Shown: piece by piece, positions 12,573 through 24,888 of the stretch
Numbering within the stretch: position 1 is the first letter of the stretch
Layout of the letters: each line of letters opens with the position of its first letter
Source: Epiperipatus broadwayi
Lineage: Eukaryota > Onychophora > Udeonychophora > Euonychophora > Peripatidae
Direction of reading: 5' to 3'
Length of the DNA stretch: 64,000 nt
NCBI GenBank assembly: GCA_028023455.1
Contig: JAQFVV010006649.1
Location: forward strand, 122,001-186,000
Notes under the pieces: generated by a model
Seen by the model: the letters and a program-made list of their open reading frames with translations, nothing else
Database searches by the model: none
Told to the model about the DNA's origin: nothing
Position numbers and translations under genes: made by a program

Positions 12573-13175
12573 TAATCATTAAAAAGCAGTCCAACACTTA
12601 GATAATCCCAATAACAATGATAAAAATATGTTTAAAAGATAGTGGTCTGTGCCAACTGATAAGTGCTGGTTTAGCATAAAATATACATCTTGGAGACCAG
12701 AGATCTTTTTCACATGTCTTTGGCCATATGTTTATGATTACATTACTCCACAATATGTTAAAGATGGATAGAAACCAGTCCCTATCATGTGTAATAGCGG
12801 TATATTGAAAATTACACTACAGAGATATTATTCATTATTGAATGATCTCTAGTCTAATGAATGACTAATAAAAATTATTAATATACTTTTATTAAGTGAT
12901 TAATGTGAAAGTTGTGAGGGTAGCATATTTGACACATCAATTAAACTGTAGTAATTTTCTATATATATATATGTATATACTGAACAATGATATGGAGAAG
13001 AGATTGCAGTCTGGGTCAACTGATGTATGCAAGTTCAGCACAAAATATGCATCATGGATCATAAATCTTTTTCACATGTCTTTGGTCATATATTTATAAT
13101 TACATTCCTCCACCTGGCATTAAAAGTGGATAGAAACTAGTCCCTACCTTGCATGAAAATGGTGTAGTGAAAATT
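12573..13175 (+). repeat. dispersed repeat family A, direct copies
   Basis: Two related ~180-bp blocks (12640-12815 and 12975-13175) share an AACTGATG start, then CAAAATAT.CATC.TGGA, TTTTTCACATGTCTTTGG and GATAGAAAC..GTCCCTA. They are separated by the module also found in the foldback at 11462-11683. The start (CATTAAAAAGCAGTC, 12575) also matches 12103-12150. Together with the inverted copy at 11205 this is one old repeat family, not coding. Confidence 0.6.
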
Positions 13176-14040
13176 ACATAACACAAATGTCAGTATTAAA
13201 TTCTGTAAGTCAGACTGTATTTTCTTCTGAATTAATGACAGCAACATTTAAATATTTTTACATCAATCTATATTATCAAATTGGCAATTTGGAAGTATCT
13301 TTTTGATTAAATTAGTTTTTTTTATTTTCCACTTGTAAAATACGCACATCACAATAAATAAATTTTTAAAAAATGAAAAGATAAAAAGAATTATAGTTTT
13401 TGATGAGAAAGAGAGCCAAGTTTAATTGATAAATACAAGATAAATTGTAAATAAATATCACAGCTGAGTTATAAATAATATTATATTTAAAAATAAGGAA
13501 ATATTTGATTTATATTATGAAGATTGATATAAAAAAGTGAAGTAACTAAAAATTATTTATAGAAAAAAAAAAATATTCAAAGGTATCTATTAATTAAAAA
13601 AAAAAAAATGATTAAAGAACACAAAGTAATTGAAAAAATTATTGAGAAAAACTATAACAATGAAGTTAAGACTGGAATTTTAAAAATAATCAAAGTTATA
13701 AATGATACAGAGAAAGGTAATAAAAAATTTTGAAAACATTAAATATATATAATATAATTAATAAATAAAAAGCTTAAAGAATATGTTGAGAATTAATGAG
13801 GATTAGAAAAAAAATGGAGTTTAAAAAAAAGATTAAATTATGTAGAATTACATGCGAAAAATTAATATAAGTATTTAGGAAGTTACGAATGGAAAAGACT
13901 AGAAGTTTAAGTAGATTGACAGATGAAATAATTTTAGGATTAGAACAAAGAACTTTAATTTTGTTATTGGGTTAACATGATTGTAAACAAAACACAAATC
14001 AAAAGGATAACAAAGCTATTCAAGTGGTGGGACATGGAGC
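13176..14040. other. no gene recognised
   Basis: A/T-rich with lysine/asparagine-rich broken frames on the plus strand (for example around 13607-13735). These could be an eroded upstream part of the LINE fragment at 14047, but no motif supports this. Confidence 0.4.
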
Positions 14041-14046
14041 TGAAGT

Positions 14047-14238
14047 ATGTGGACCTATCAATTAAAATTAACATGGACTCCATGCCCACCAATTGGTTCC
14101 TTAAACATTAAAGACACCATTTTCCAACTGTGCAACAAAGAAGAAGAAACCTTTGAACATTTAATTAATTCTTGCACAGGACTTAACAAATCAAAAAAAT
14201 CATCTACGACAACCTTAATACTAACTATTACACTATAA
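14047..14238 (+). pseudogene. LINE ORF2 C-terminus, zinc-binding (zf-RVT-like) fragment
   Basis: A 63-codon open frame includes FQLCNKEEETFEHLINSCTG. The pattern Cys, acidic run with ETxEHL, then Cys is the zinc-binding motif found after the reverse transcriptase in several LINE clades. The first cysteine of the first pair reads as phenylalanine here, so the site is damaged. Broken frames continue to about 14750 without further recognisable motifs. The motif is similar in layout to the fragment at 16942-17172. Confidence 0.55.
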
Positions 14239-14849
14239 TATCATTAAAAAAAGCATCCAATCTAAACAATTTGCTTTCATATGGCTTAGCTTATTACTTA
14301 CAATTGCCCTGTGGCTAGTAAGATGTCACAAAACTTTTATCCACCCCCATCAAAACAAATAATTTTTTAGAAATACAATGATGAAAATTAAACAAAGAGA
14401 TGAAATGATGGCCCTTCCACATAGGTTTACAGACACTTAGAATTTGTTTAACAACAAAATAATACAATCCACTAGAGACCAAGCATAAGTCATGACTTCA
14501 AGATTTAATCAAGAGCCTGGCATACAAAATTTCTGGTCAATATCAAAATGAAGACTGAATCTGCCAAATCTTTCTCTAGATGAATCATAACAAATTAAAG
14601 AACTAAGAGAAAACACTAAAATGTATCACATTTTGCATAAAGCCAATATCATCAAACTAACATGACAAGTAACATTAATTGGATAAATATATTGAGAAAG
14701 AAATATTGCCATGGTTGGAAGAATGTAAGGTAATCTCTAAAAATAATACAAAAAAAATCATAAAAACTTGGCTAATTATAGACAAATAATAAGTTTGATT
14801 TTAAAATTTAAATAAAATCTTGGTTATAATATACAAATTGATTCACACC

Positions 14850-15283
14850 ATACAATTAAAAAACACAGAGGCTAAACTCTTCATATAGTAATGCCACTCA
14901 GTGCAAGCCCGAGTAATCATTGGATGCAAGAAGATTTGTGCATAAAATCCCCATCTAGTGCATACTCATCCAATATCCTCAAACTAGTTTTTAGCTTGTG
15001 GTTTTCATCAGTGATGAGCCTTGGATCCTAAGATCTAGGTGTAGTGCTCTCAGATCCAAGGCTCATCACTGATGAAAGCCACAAGCTAGAAACTATTCTG
15101 AAGATATTGAATGAGTAGGCATTAAATGGGAGTTTGTGCACAAACCCTGATGCATCCATTGAATACTCTGGCTTGCACTGAATGGTGCTACTGTATTGAG
15201 AGTTTAGCCTCTGTGTAAACAGGTTGTATAAGCATAAAGTATGGTGGTCATGCATTATTTAGTGGTTTAATACAATTAAAAAA
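14850..15283. mobile_element. ~360-bp foldback element flanked by 14-bp direct repeats
   Basis: 14863-14880 is the exact reverse complement of 15199-15216. The pairing continues inward, with small gaps, to an inner arm of about 24 bp (15003-15026 against 15053-15076) around a centre at 15039. ATACAATTAAAAAA occurs at 14850-14863 and again at 15270-15283, a candidate 14-bp target duplication. The right copy lies ~54 bp beyond the arm, so the right end contains extra unpaired sequence. The open minus-strand frame inside (15028-15255) has no motif and is probably incidental. Confidence 0.65.
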
Positions 15284-15289
15284 TAAAGT

Positions 15290-16940
15290 TCAATCATTTC
15301 TTTAAAAAAATTCATGTTTAATTAAAATAAACTATATTACAAGCTTTATTCATGTTACTGCCAATAACCTTAGATATGAATGAATAATAATAAGAAGAAT
15401 GCATTATAAAAGGAAGATTCTGGGATGATAGAGATTGTATTTAAGTGTGATTGTAATAAGCACTGACTTGTATAGATAAGATTGAATATTTATTTCACAT
15501 ATGCATACAATATGTTGGCATATAAACATACAATACATTTTACAAACATATTATAATCTCCATGACAGAGTTAACATACATGCCATTTTGTAAATGTATA
15601 TGTATTTTTTTATTATGGCTTCTAAATGTTATAAAAGTCATGTGTGTAAAATAAATTATTAAGAAGTTAATAAATAATAATAACTGTAAATAAGTAAAAA
15701 TTTATTGAAATTCTATATTATAAAATGAAATTGACTAATTTAAAATAACAAGTTACTATGGAAATCAGTTGCAAAATAACTGGGAGGGGGAGAAGAATGA
15801 TGCTTTTCAGTCCAAAATGGATGAAAAACTTTACTTCCTCTTTATGCTGCCTAGACAATAGAAGCTAAGAAAATTTAAATGCTTACCTATATGGATATAA
15901 TGCAGTTACTGGAGTATTTCTTCAAAGTGCTTCACACTAAAACTTCCACTGATTTAGCTTATTATGGAGTTGTAAATATAAAAAGATATAAGGAATCAAG
16001 GATTCTCACAAACTAGTAATTGAGTGTATAAGTTAAAATATATGATACTTGATATTGACACTTGATCCACAAGGACACTTGTTTGTCAACCAAAAATACT
16101 CTACCATAAATGAATTAATAAATTATGTTGACCCTCAACCACAAGGAAAGAAACTAATTTAATGAAAACAAACTATGGATAAATTAAAAATATTACATAG
16201 GGATCCTTATGGTCATACATTTGTATCAATTCAAAATCCTTCCAGTATGAAATAAAATTGAGCTCAATTGGATATAAAATAGGGAACTTAATGAAACTGG
16301 TATAAAACTTTTATAAACTGTGAATAAATGCAAATTTTCTGTCATGTGTTTATACTAGTATGTAGATGCAAATATGTAAACATAAATTGTTCTATTATTT
16401 TATTATATTCATTAATTAAAATTATTGTTATAATAATTTTGTTGCTCATTCATTTCTCATCCAAATTCCAAATATATTATTTTACTTTGCCTTTTAATAA
16501 AAATATTAATGTGGAGAGGTAATGGTCAAGAAACATAACTGAATCTGCATAAAATCTTGACCTTTAGATGGATGGATTCAGGCTGGTCATTATCTGTGAC
16601 TATTATAAATTATTTAATTAAAAATAAAAATTGTATAGACACTCCACAATGTACACAGTCATCTGATCTGTTTGATTTCATAACTCCCCTAGATTAAATT
16701 AATTGATGCATATTTTGTGTTTCTTATATATTTATGATCAATTACCATTGTCAGTAGTACATATTTTCTTACTGAGCAATCACCATTATATTTGGGAGTC
16801 TATCCGAGATAATCTTGATTAAAGCAAATGCAGATTGAACTCAGTTCAGTTTTAAATTTATTTATTTTTATTAGCATTTAAAAAAAAATTAGCTATTGAA
16901 ATATAAGCTAACAAGTAATATTTGATCTGATGAAACAACC
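15290..16940. other. gene-free AT-rich stretch
   Basis: Nothing recognised on either strand. Confidence 0.45.
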
Positions 16941-16941
16941 A

Positions 16942-17172
16942 CAGGGGTTTCACCAAGATCTCTCCCGTATGTCAGCTCTTTAAAACTGACAATGAAACCC
17001 TCCAGCTCTTCCTACTTAAATGTCCCTTTCTGCTTAAAGTGAGACATGTCATCAACTCCTGCCTTTCCTTGCACAGGAATACCATCTTCATTCTCCAAGA
17101 ATCTATAGAAACAGGGGTCTTTGCAACTATTAGATTACCAGTTTTCTTCATCTATGCACTCTGGTTGCTCTG
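16942..17172 (+). pseudogene. LINE ORF2 C-terminus with zf-RVT-like motif
   Basis: About 76 codons run open, starting GFTKISPVCQLFKTDNETLQ and continuing LFLLKCPFLLKVRHVINSC, up to a stop at 17170. The order Cys, (Cys changed to Phe), D/E-ETLQ-x-L, Cys-Pro is the C-terminal zinc-binding motif of LINE polyproteins. It is followed at once by the 3' untranslated part of the element (17395-17595), so this is a 5'-truncated LINE end. Frame preservation suggests it is younger than the copy at 14047. Confidence 0.65.
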
Positions 17173-17595
17173 ATGTGCCATTATTTTTGACCAGTAAATC
17201 CACTCAGTGAATCAAAAGCTATTGGACCTAATTTGCTCTCTCAAAACCAGAGATAACAAACTAGCCCCACCTCCACTCCTCACAGACACTTGGGCAATCC
17301 TCCAACTCCCATCCTCTCAGCCTCTGTCATAGGTTTCAATCATTCAAATGTTTGTGACCCATGTTGTGCTTGCCCAATGACGACATGAATTTTGGGCTGG
17401 CCTGGACTACATACTGTTTCCCCTTTCCATTTCCCATTCCCTTTTCACATGTATCCTTCCCCTCTTACCATGTTGCCTTGAAATTTCAATTCATCATATA
17501 ATCACTCCCTTGCAAACCTTTTTCTAACTATATTTGTATCTTTTTTTTTTTATGAATAAACTTTCATCACTGAGAAAGAAAAAAAAGAGAATTTA
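17173..17595 (+). mobile_element. LINE 3' UTR and tail
   Basis: A C/T-rich tract (17400-17520) is followed by AATCACT, TTGCAAACC, ATGAATAAAC and TTCATCACTGAGAAAGAAAA. The same succession is present at 35440-35610, so this is the conserved 3' end of one LINE family. It contains an AATAAA signal (17554-17559) and an A/G-rich tail. Confidence 0.7.
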
Positions 17596-18179
17596 TATAT
17601 TATTGGGGGGAGGGGGAATACTATAAATAAATCTACAAGTGTTTTTAAACAGCGATAGTTGTAGAAACAGGTTGGGGAAGTAATAGACATATAAAAAGAA
17701 TAAGACATTAAAAATGATGTATTACTGTAGAGATAGAGTTGGGCTACATAGGGAAAGAGGGGTGGGCATTCTAATTGTCAAATAAATAAGGGGGAGGGTG
17801 GATTAACTCTTCTATATATATATTTAATTCTTATAGAAAAGTTAACAGTTAATTTTATTATAATTTTTTTTATATATGAATATCAGAGCTAATACAAAAA
17901 TGGAAGCTCAAGGAAGTGAAACTGAGACTCATGATAATGAGTTTATGAATATGATCATGTTCATAGAAATTAAAAAAAGAAAATAAAGGCAACATGGAAA
18001 GCAGGTTTAAACAATTGGAAGATCTTAAAAACACAAAATAAGAAAATAAAAGGCCAAATGGAAGAACAAAATGTAGGACTTCAAGTCAAATTGAGAATCA
18101 GACCAGAGAAAAGAAAAACAGAGTAACTGAGTGAAGAAATAATAAATAGATTTGAAATTTGCTTTGTAGGGTTAGAAAG

Positions 18180-18860
18180 TAAGGTTAATGGAATAGGTCT
18201 TGAAGTTCAACTGAGTAATGATGAGCAGAATAGGAAATTTGAGTAATTGCATGTGATAGTAGAAGATACAAAAATAGAGAATAGGCAAGAGTAGATGCAA
18301 GCAAAGAAAGAAATCATTTACCTGTCTTAAGCATTTGAAAATATTCAAATAAAAGGTGAAAGCCAAATTAAAGTGCAGGAAGAGATGACAAAAAATTTAA
18401 TAAAGATAATGTTGGATATAAAAGAGAAAAAATCCATCTAGGGTACACTTGACAATAATCTAAATATTGCACATACTGTTTTGATTCAGTACTGTTAATC
18501 AATACTTAAAAATTAAGAGTTTTTCAGGACATAATATGCCTGAAGTCCAACTGAGTAAGGATGAGCAGTATAGGAAATTTAAGCCATTGCATAGAATAGT
18601 AGAAGATGTAAAAATAGAGAATAAGTAAAAATAGAGAATAGGCAAGGATTGATACAAGCAAAGAAAGAAATCAACTACCTGTCTCGAGCAATTGAAAACA
18701 TTCAAATAAAATGTGAAAACTAAATTAAAGTGCAGGAAGAGATAACAGAGAGGCTAGTAAGAATAATGTTGGATATAAAATCCCATTTAGGGTAGACTTG
18801 GCAGTAGACAGTCTAAATATGGCACAAAAATGTGTGATGCTTTTCAAAACATACAGAGGA
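18180..18860 (+). repeat. ~355-bp tandem duplication in the Gypsy-2 gag region
   Basis: 18195-18470 and 18540-18825 share long segments (CAACTGAGTAA.GATGAGCAG, AAAATAGAGAATAGGCAAG, GCAAAGAAAGAAATCA, AAATTAAAGTGCAGGAAGAG). They are about 80-85 percent alike by eye. The divergence shows an old duplication inside a Gag-like, lysine/glutamate-rich region. Confidence 0.75.
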
Positions 18861-18929
18861 AACTCCAATTGGAGTATTTTAACAGCTTGGAAAAATACTT
18901 TAGTTTAAAATAATCTGAAGACACTAAAA

Positions 18930-19145
18930 TTGTGATTGCTTGTAGCCATCTCTAAAGTGCATCTCAAGTATGGTGGGATTCATTGTTTGATAGACCTATA
19001 CATTTTGACTACTTTAAATAGGTTTGTTAAATTCCTACTGGGCATGCAGATTATCAAGAAGGAATCAAAAACTGTATTGCTCAAGAGAAATTCATATCCA
19101 GAGAGGCATTCATACCATTTTTTTTTTTTGATGACAGATATCTAA
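18930..19145 (+). pseudogene. gag fragment of Gypsy-2
   Basis: Alternating frames read KIVIACSHL, then ASQVWWDSLF and later short basic text. The block hydrophobic-x-A-x-x-L followed by A-x-x-WW is a common feature of Ty3/Gypsy capsid domains. It is short and frameshifted, and no zinc knuckle was found after it. Confidence 0.5.
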
Positions 19146-20990
19146 ATTAAGGGTCTTCATACAGATAATATATAAGTATACTGCTAGTGAATAGTATTAC
19201 ATATTCGTAATTTTTAAAAATAAAAAATTATTAATATAAAAAGAATCGATAAGTAACTTAAAGAGTTATAAAACAAAAATTTAAAGAAATAAAAACATCA
19301 CAGAATTATTTATCGAGAATGCTTGAAGTAAATTTCATTAAAAGAACTATTAAAAGTAGTAAATAACAATCCAATTTAAAAGAATGTAAGAAAGAAGTTT
19401 ATTTAGAAAGTTTAAAGAGGTTTTTTTTTATTAGCGTAGATGCCAAAGGGCAAAACCCTTCGTCATTTATTAGTATAAGTTTTACTAGTGTAAAAAAAAA
19501 AGCAATTAGAGAGTGGGGGTAAAATCTAACTAAATAAAAGGTTAAAATTAAAGTTCTTTTTTGTCATGAATTTTAAAAGAAAAAAAAGAGATGTGTGTGT
19601 GTGTGTGTAAAAGTGAAATTCGGTTGAAATATAAAAGGAAAGCATATAAATTTAAATTCACTCTGAGATTGCTCAGCTGATAAACAGAAGGAGAAAATAA
19701 TTAGTTATATAGAACGATATCTTATCCAAAAACTAGATTAATCTAAGCAGGTATGCAGATTAAGAAAACAATGGAAATATAATTAATATAAATTACAAAT
19801 TAATTAGGGGTGATAAAGGAGACAATGAGAAGTAATCATATAAAGTGACTAAAAATATGGTCATCATCATTCGGATTCTGATTTCTGATTTTATTTCAAA
19901 TACTTGATTTGTGAGTTAATTAATATCATGCAGTGATAAGCAGCCAATGGAGTATGAGGCCAATCTCTGATCCTGGTCCTTCAGAACACCAGAAGTCCTC
20001 CATTTAGAAATCGTGCCCACATAATAATCTGAGCCACTAATGATGTCTATTTCAATAAATAAAGGAGGTTATCAAAGAGGCAAAGCCATTAGGAAGCCCA
20101 AAATCCAAGCAGTTGGTAACCACTTTAACAGAGATGAAGTGAGGAGTCATATTCCTGAAGTATACGTGCAAAAATTCTAGGTAAATATGAACTTGCTTAT
20201 TTCCATTCATATACTGATGTTGACTTTTGAGTGCCTTCTGTAATTATCAGATAAAGTGAACATTAGTATGTGTATGTATATTTAATCTCTCATAACATAT
20301 TTAGTTAGATACGTATAAAACTTTCCTTGAATAATCAGTAAGTAGTTTCTAGTATGTGTGCATATGCGAATGTATTAATTAGTTATATTATTCTTATTAT
20401 CATGTATTTATAAAAGTATGCTAACAGTTTTATAATATTTCTTTTGCTAAATATTTTACATCATTTCTTTTTATTATTAATTTAAAATATTTTAAAATAA
20501 AGTGTTTGTTTGCTAATTATATATGGATCGCTTCTCTTACCAGGTATCCCAACAGTAAGTAATCTGTAATTAAGAGCAGGCCTTAAATCTTATTATAACT
20601 TACCTTCTTATAAGTAAACAAGAGTTAAAAAAAGATTAAAACAAATGCTAAGTTGTTTACCTGTCATCTAAGCATGCTAATTATAATTTGTGATTAGCTG
20701 GCACCTGGGGTTTTACCTCAAAACAAATAAAAATGCTTTGGATGGCAGGTGTTTGAATTTAGCAGCCAAGAAGTTCTATAGCCTGAAAATGTGGCTGCAG
20801 GTTATACTTTGTATGACCTTGGTCTGGTTATAGGTGCCATTAGTCTTGTCAATCTTTTGTATTTGACTTCTCCACTTGGAGGGTTGGTGTGCTGCTATAA
20901 TAAAAGTCATCTGGAGTAGATTGAGATTTAATAATAATTTTTAATTTATTTTTATAATCAGAGTGATTTTCTCCCACCTGGTTCAATAGT
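19146..20990. other. stretch without recognised gene
   Basis: It contains a short (TG)n microsatellite (about 19592-19609). A somewhat more G+C-rich block at 20690-20920 (GCTGGCACCTGGGG..., GGCTGCAGG...) may be part of another repeat. No coding or terminal-repeat signal was seen. Confidence 0.4.
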
Positions 20991-21546
20991 TAAATGTAAT
21001 TTTCCAAATCGTATTGATTAGATGCTTATAGGAACTGATTGAAAAATGATAGAACAAGTAGGTGAGTTACTTAATGCTTTTGATAGCAACAAATCTGCAA
21101 ATAATAATGACAAATTGGGAATTTAAGCCTCAACAGAACATTTAAAGGGATATGAACCCCAGATCAATGTTATTGAGTATATAAGAAATATCATACCATG
21201 GTATGAAGACACAAAGGTCAACCATCATGGAGAACTACCCCCCCCCCCAAAAAAAAAAGAAAGTCAACAGGTATTCCAACTAGTCCCAATAGGCTAAGAA
21301 TAATTCGTCGAACTGAGAGTGGATCTAATCTGAATACAGGTGAAAATTCTAATAGATTTAGAGATATTTCACATTCTCCTAGTACTAATAGATGTATAGA
21401 AAGAGAAGTAAAAAACTATGAGAATAAAAAAGTGGAAACAAAACAGGACCTTGGTTAGTAGTTTTTTACCATGCAGTCTAGAGATAGAAAAGGGGGACAC
21501 TGTAACTAACAATGAAAATGTATATCACATAGTAAATTTGACATGA

Positions 21547-21756
21547 TTGGGAGAAGGTTTAACCAAGATTTGCACCCCAGAACTTTTTCAAAAATGTTAT
21601 AGTAGAAGGAGTCATAATAGAGGCTTATTAGATTCAGGCAGTCAGATTTCAGTAATGTCTGAGGATGTATACTCACAAATTAATCAAGTTAACCCTCAGA
21701 TTTGGATCCTTCCTTTAAAAGTAGTACAGGTAATCATAGTTAATAACAAAAAATAA
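21547..21756 (+). pseudogene. aspartic protease fragment of Gypsy-2
   Basis: A 69-codon open frame contains RGLLDSGSQISVMSEDVYSQ. LLDSGSQ-S-V-SE is the active-site loop (D-S/T-G) of a retroviral-type aspartic protease, which cuts the polyprotein. The flap region is not preserved in frame. It precedes the RT relic at the expected distance. Confidence 0.7.
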
Positions 21757-22049
21757 GTTGCTAATGTGGATAGAAAATAAAATAAATTAATTATGGTTTA
21801 CTAATTCTGAATTGTTTGATTCGTGAGATAATTCTTGACTCTGATTTTATACATCAGACAGGATGCATACTGGATCATCAGAAGTATAAAATCATAAAAG
21901 ATGAAATAATTCCATTCATACCTGAAAGATTACATATGTCTGCTGAAATATGTTGTATACAATATGATCAGAAATACAATTACTATTACAGGACTTCTCT
22001 CTGATCAACTCTGATTATATAGGTCAATTTGGAAAATTATTGAGAATAT

Positions 22050-24440
22050 AGATTTGTGTTTTCTAATACTTGGTACAATAAAAGTGTATGAGCATCAAAT
22101 TAGGGTTATTAATAATCAAATATATTATGCTCATTCTTATCCCATTCTGCATCAATATAAAATAGAAGTGGGAAAACAGCTGGTTCAAATGCTAAATTAG
22201 GAAATAATAGCTAAGTTTTCTTCTCCCTTTAATAACACTATTGTGATAGTTTAAAAAAGGATTAATTTTCTGTTCTTAGATGCAGATCAACTGAATAAGA
22301 TTACAGAGCCAGACAACAATGTTCTGCCACCTATTTATGAAGTATTAGTCAAGTTTATAATAAAAGGAAATTTTCTCTATATGTGATTTAACTGCCAGTG
22401 ATTGGAGATAAATTTACATCCTGTAGACTACCATTATACTGCTCTAAATGTAATGGGTATTCACATTTTAATAGAATGCCATTTGATTTTAAAATAATGG
22501 TGCTGGATTGTTACAATATTTGTGTCAAGTACTATCTGAAGAACTCAAGAATTTAGTGGTGATGTATGTTGAGACATTGTCAATGCTTCAGAGAACATTG
22601 TGGAACATATTAAGCACTTGGAATTGGTTTTTCAAGGAATGTGAGAGAAAAGTATATTAGGATAAATATTACTATTAAAAGTATACCATCAAGTAAGTTA
22701 ATCTTCTATGCCATGTAATTGGAGTAGAGGGAATTAGGACTCATTATGAAAAGATTCAAGCAATTTAAGAATTTCCTACTCTTAAATCCAAAAAGTATGT
22801 TAGATCATTCCTAGGTTAACTTTTACAATCAATTCTATAAGAAATTTTATAGTTGAAATAGATCCATAAAGGATACTCTTTAGAAATGGACTGCTCATCA
22901 TGATGAGAATTTTCAGACTATAAAAGATAAATTTCTTGACAAAATTATATTAATATATCCCAAGCTTGAAAACTCCTTTTATAAACAGACTGATAATAGT
23001 GGCTATGGATTAGAAGCTATATCGTTCTAAGTCCAAGAAAATGATCAGAAAAAAGTATTACATTTTATTAGCCATCTACTAAAAGGGTCTGAAATCAATT
23101 ATACTGTAATGGAAAAAAACTTTTGCTAAAGTATGGGCTTTTCAAAAAAAATTTCCAGCTTTTGTTGGTGTCAGAAGTAATAGTGATTATTGAACACAGA
23201 AGCCTGGAGTAGTTCTTAAAGCATAGTTATCTTACTAATAGTCAATTAATCTGATGGAATTGTTTCTAAATGAGTTTAACTACTCAGTTTATTATTACAA
23301 GTGTTCTGAAAATATAGGAGTGGATATATTGAGCTGCAATCCAATTCCACTGAATCAACAACATTTATGTACCACATATTGGGGATGACTCTTGACAAAC
23401 TGGTAAAAGGTAATTTGCAAAATCTTGTAAAAAAAAAACAAAATGAAGATGCAGATTGCAACCAAATAATGCAATATGTTCATGTAAAATTGGTAATAAT
23501 GTATGTTCAGATAACTATAGGTGGATGGATAGGGGAAAATATTGATTGGGGGTCTTCTTTAGTATAAAAAATATTAAATCTAACCAGTAACATATATTAG
23601 TGCCAATTGATATGAGGAATAGATATACACACTTCTTATATGATTACTTCAGTGCTAAGAAAATAGGAAAACTATAAAAGAATAGCTTTTAGTGGCTAAA
23701 GATGTACCATAGTGTTTTGGCTGTACTGGCAAACTGTGATATATGCCAGACAACAAAACAATTAAATAAATCACACATAGAGCTTTTAAACCCTATAATT
23801 CCACAGAAGTCTAATGAAACCTTGATCAATAATTTCTATAATCTATTTCCTCCATTTCATAAAAGAAATATTTGGTTGTAAGATATATTTTTTTCAAATT
23901 TAGTATATCCAATGCCTCAAGCAAGTGCCAAATACACTATACATGTTAAAAGTCCAGCATGTAAATGCTATGGGATTACCTAAGATTATTCTCATGGATC
24001 ATGGCACTCTATTTATATCAATTGAATGACAAAAGTGAATAAAAGAAAAGGAGATTAAACATGTTCTCAATTTGATTTGTAACTCTCAATCAAATCTATG
24101 TGAGCAGGTAATTTGAAAACTAATGTGATTATTTAAGAGTTTATATCAATACCAATCATTGTGGTTGAGTTAACCAAATGAGTCAAAGTAGTTAATTCCA
24201 TCAATTGGACTCTTAATGAATCTACTGGATTTGAACCCATCTGTCAGCATTATGGCTATGATGTGCCTTGTTTGATCAAAACACAATTGTCTGTTATACC
24301 TGATGAGTTCCATCTTGAGCAGAATAAAGCTGATACTTTGGACAAATTAATAAAAGTGGGTGAAATTAGAAAAGATCAACAAAAGAGAAAAATAATACCT
24401 TTCAAGCAGGGCATAAGGTGATGATTTGATTTAATGCAGG
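22050..24440 (+). pseudogene. RT, RNase H and integrase relic of Gypsy-2
   Basis: RT pieces include NRMPFDFK around 22480. RNase H is clearest: FYKQTDNSGYGLEAISF at 22978-23030, with the first catalytic aspartate, then VLHFISHLLKGSEINYTVME at about 23058-23120. Integrase follows: a CDICQTT-like zinc-binding part (about 23735), then LWDYLR... and MALYL text around 23970-24010 (a catalytic-core region that has lost its acidic residue). Text near 24400 resembles the FKxGxxV C-terminal block. Stops are frequent and the copy is dead. Confidence 0.65.
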
Positions 24441-24888
24441 AAATATATATATATTGTACCAATCAGAATGTAAGTGATGATCGAATCTAACCGCAAAAAC
24501 AATATCTGCACTACAAGGGCGCCATCTAGGCATTTGAGCCTAGAAAAATTTATAAAGTAGGCAGATACGCGCTGTTAAGATTCCACTTTATTTAAATATT
24601 CCGATCATTAGCCCAAGTCACTAGCTCAGTGGAGACGAGAGATAAAAATTATATCTTAATTATATCTTAAATATAAAGAATAGTGGAGACCAGAGATAAT
24701 AAAATCTATATCTTAATTTATATCTTAAATATCAAAGAGTAAAAGCCACTGCCAGAAATTAACATATAAAAATATTTATTTACGCACATATAAAATAATA
24801 TTTAAATTTTGAGGAATAAGTTTAACATTTTAGATTTTTATATTAACTTTTAATTTTACATTTAACTAAGTTTCAAAGAGTTTAATTA

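Larger units (their letters stand above)
17880..24454 (+). mobile_element. Gypsy-2, degraded Ty3/Gypsy retrotransposon
   Basis: Plus-strand order: gag-like coiled region (17880-18860), gag body with an IVIACSHL...ASQVWWDSLF block (about 18930-18990), aspartic protease (21547-21756), reverse transcriptase (about 22050-22850), RNase H (22960-23130) and integrase (23640-24300). All parts are broken. The interval 19150-21000 carries no clear coding trace and may be a separate insertion or eroded leader. The polyprotein tail is interrupted at 24455 by the giant-LTR element and seems to resume after 29270 (ATKEVDTVEHQRND near 29400). LTRs of this copy were not found. Confidence 0.7.

Noticed and set aside
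15028-15255. 75-codon minus-strand frame as a gene
   Set aside because: It lies within one arm and loop of a palindromic foldback; open by chance, no motif.
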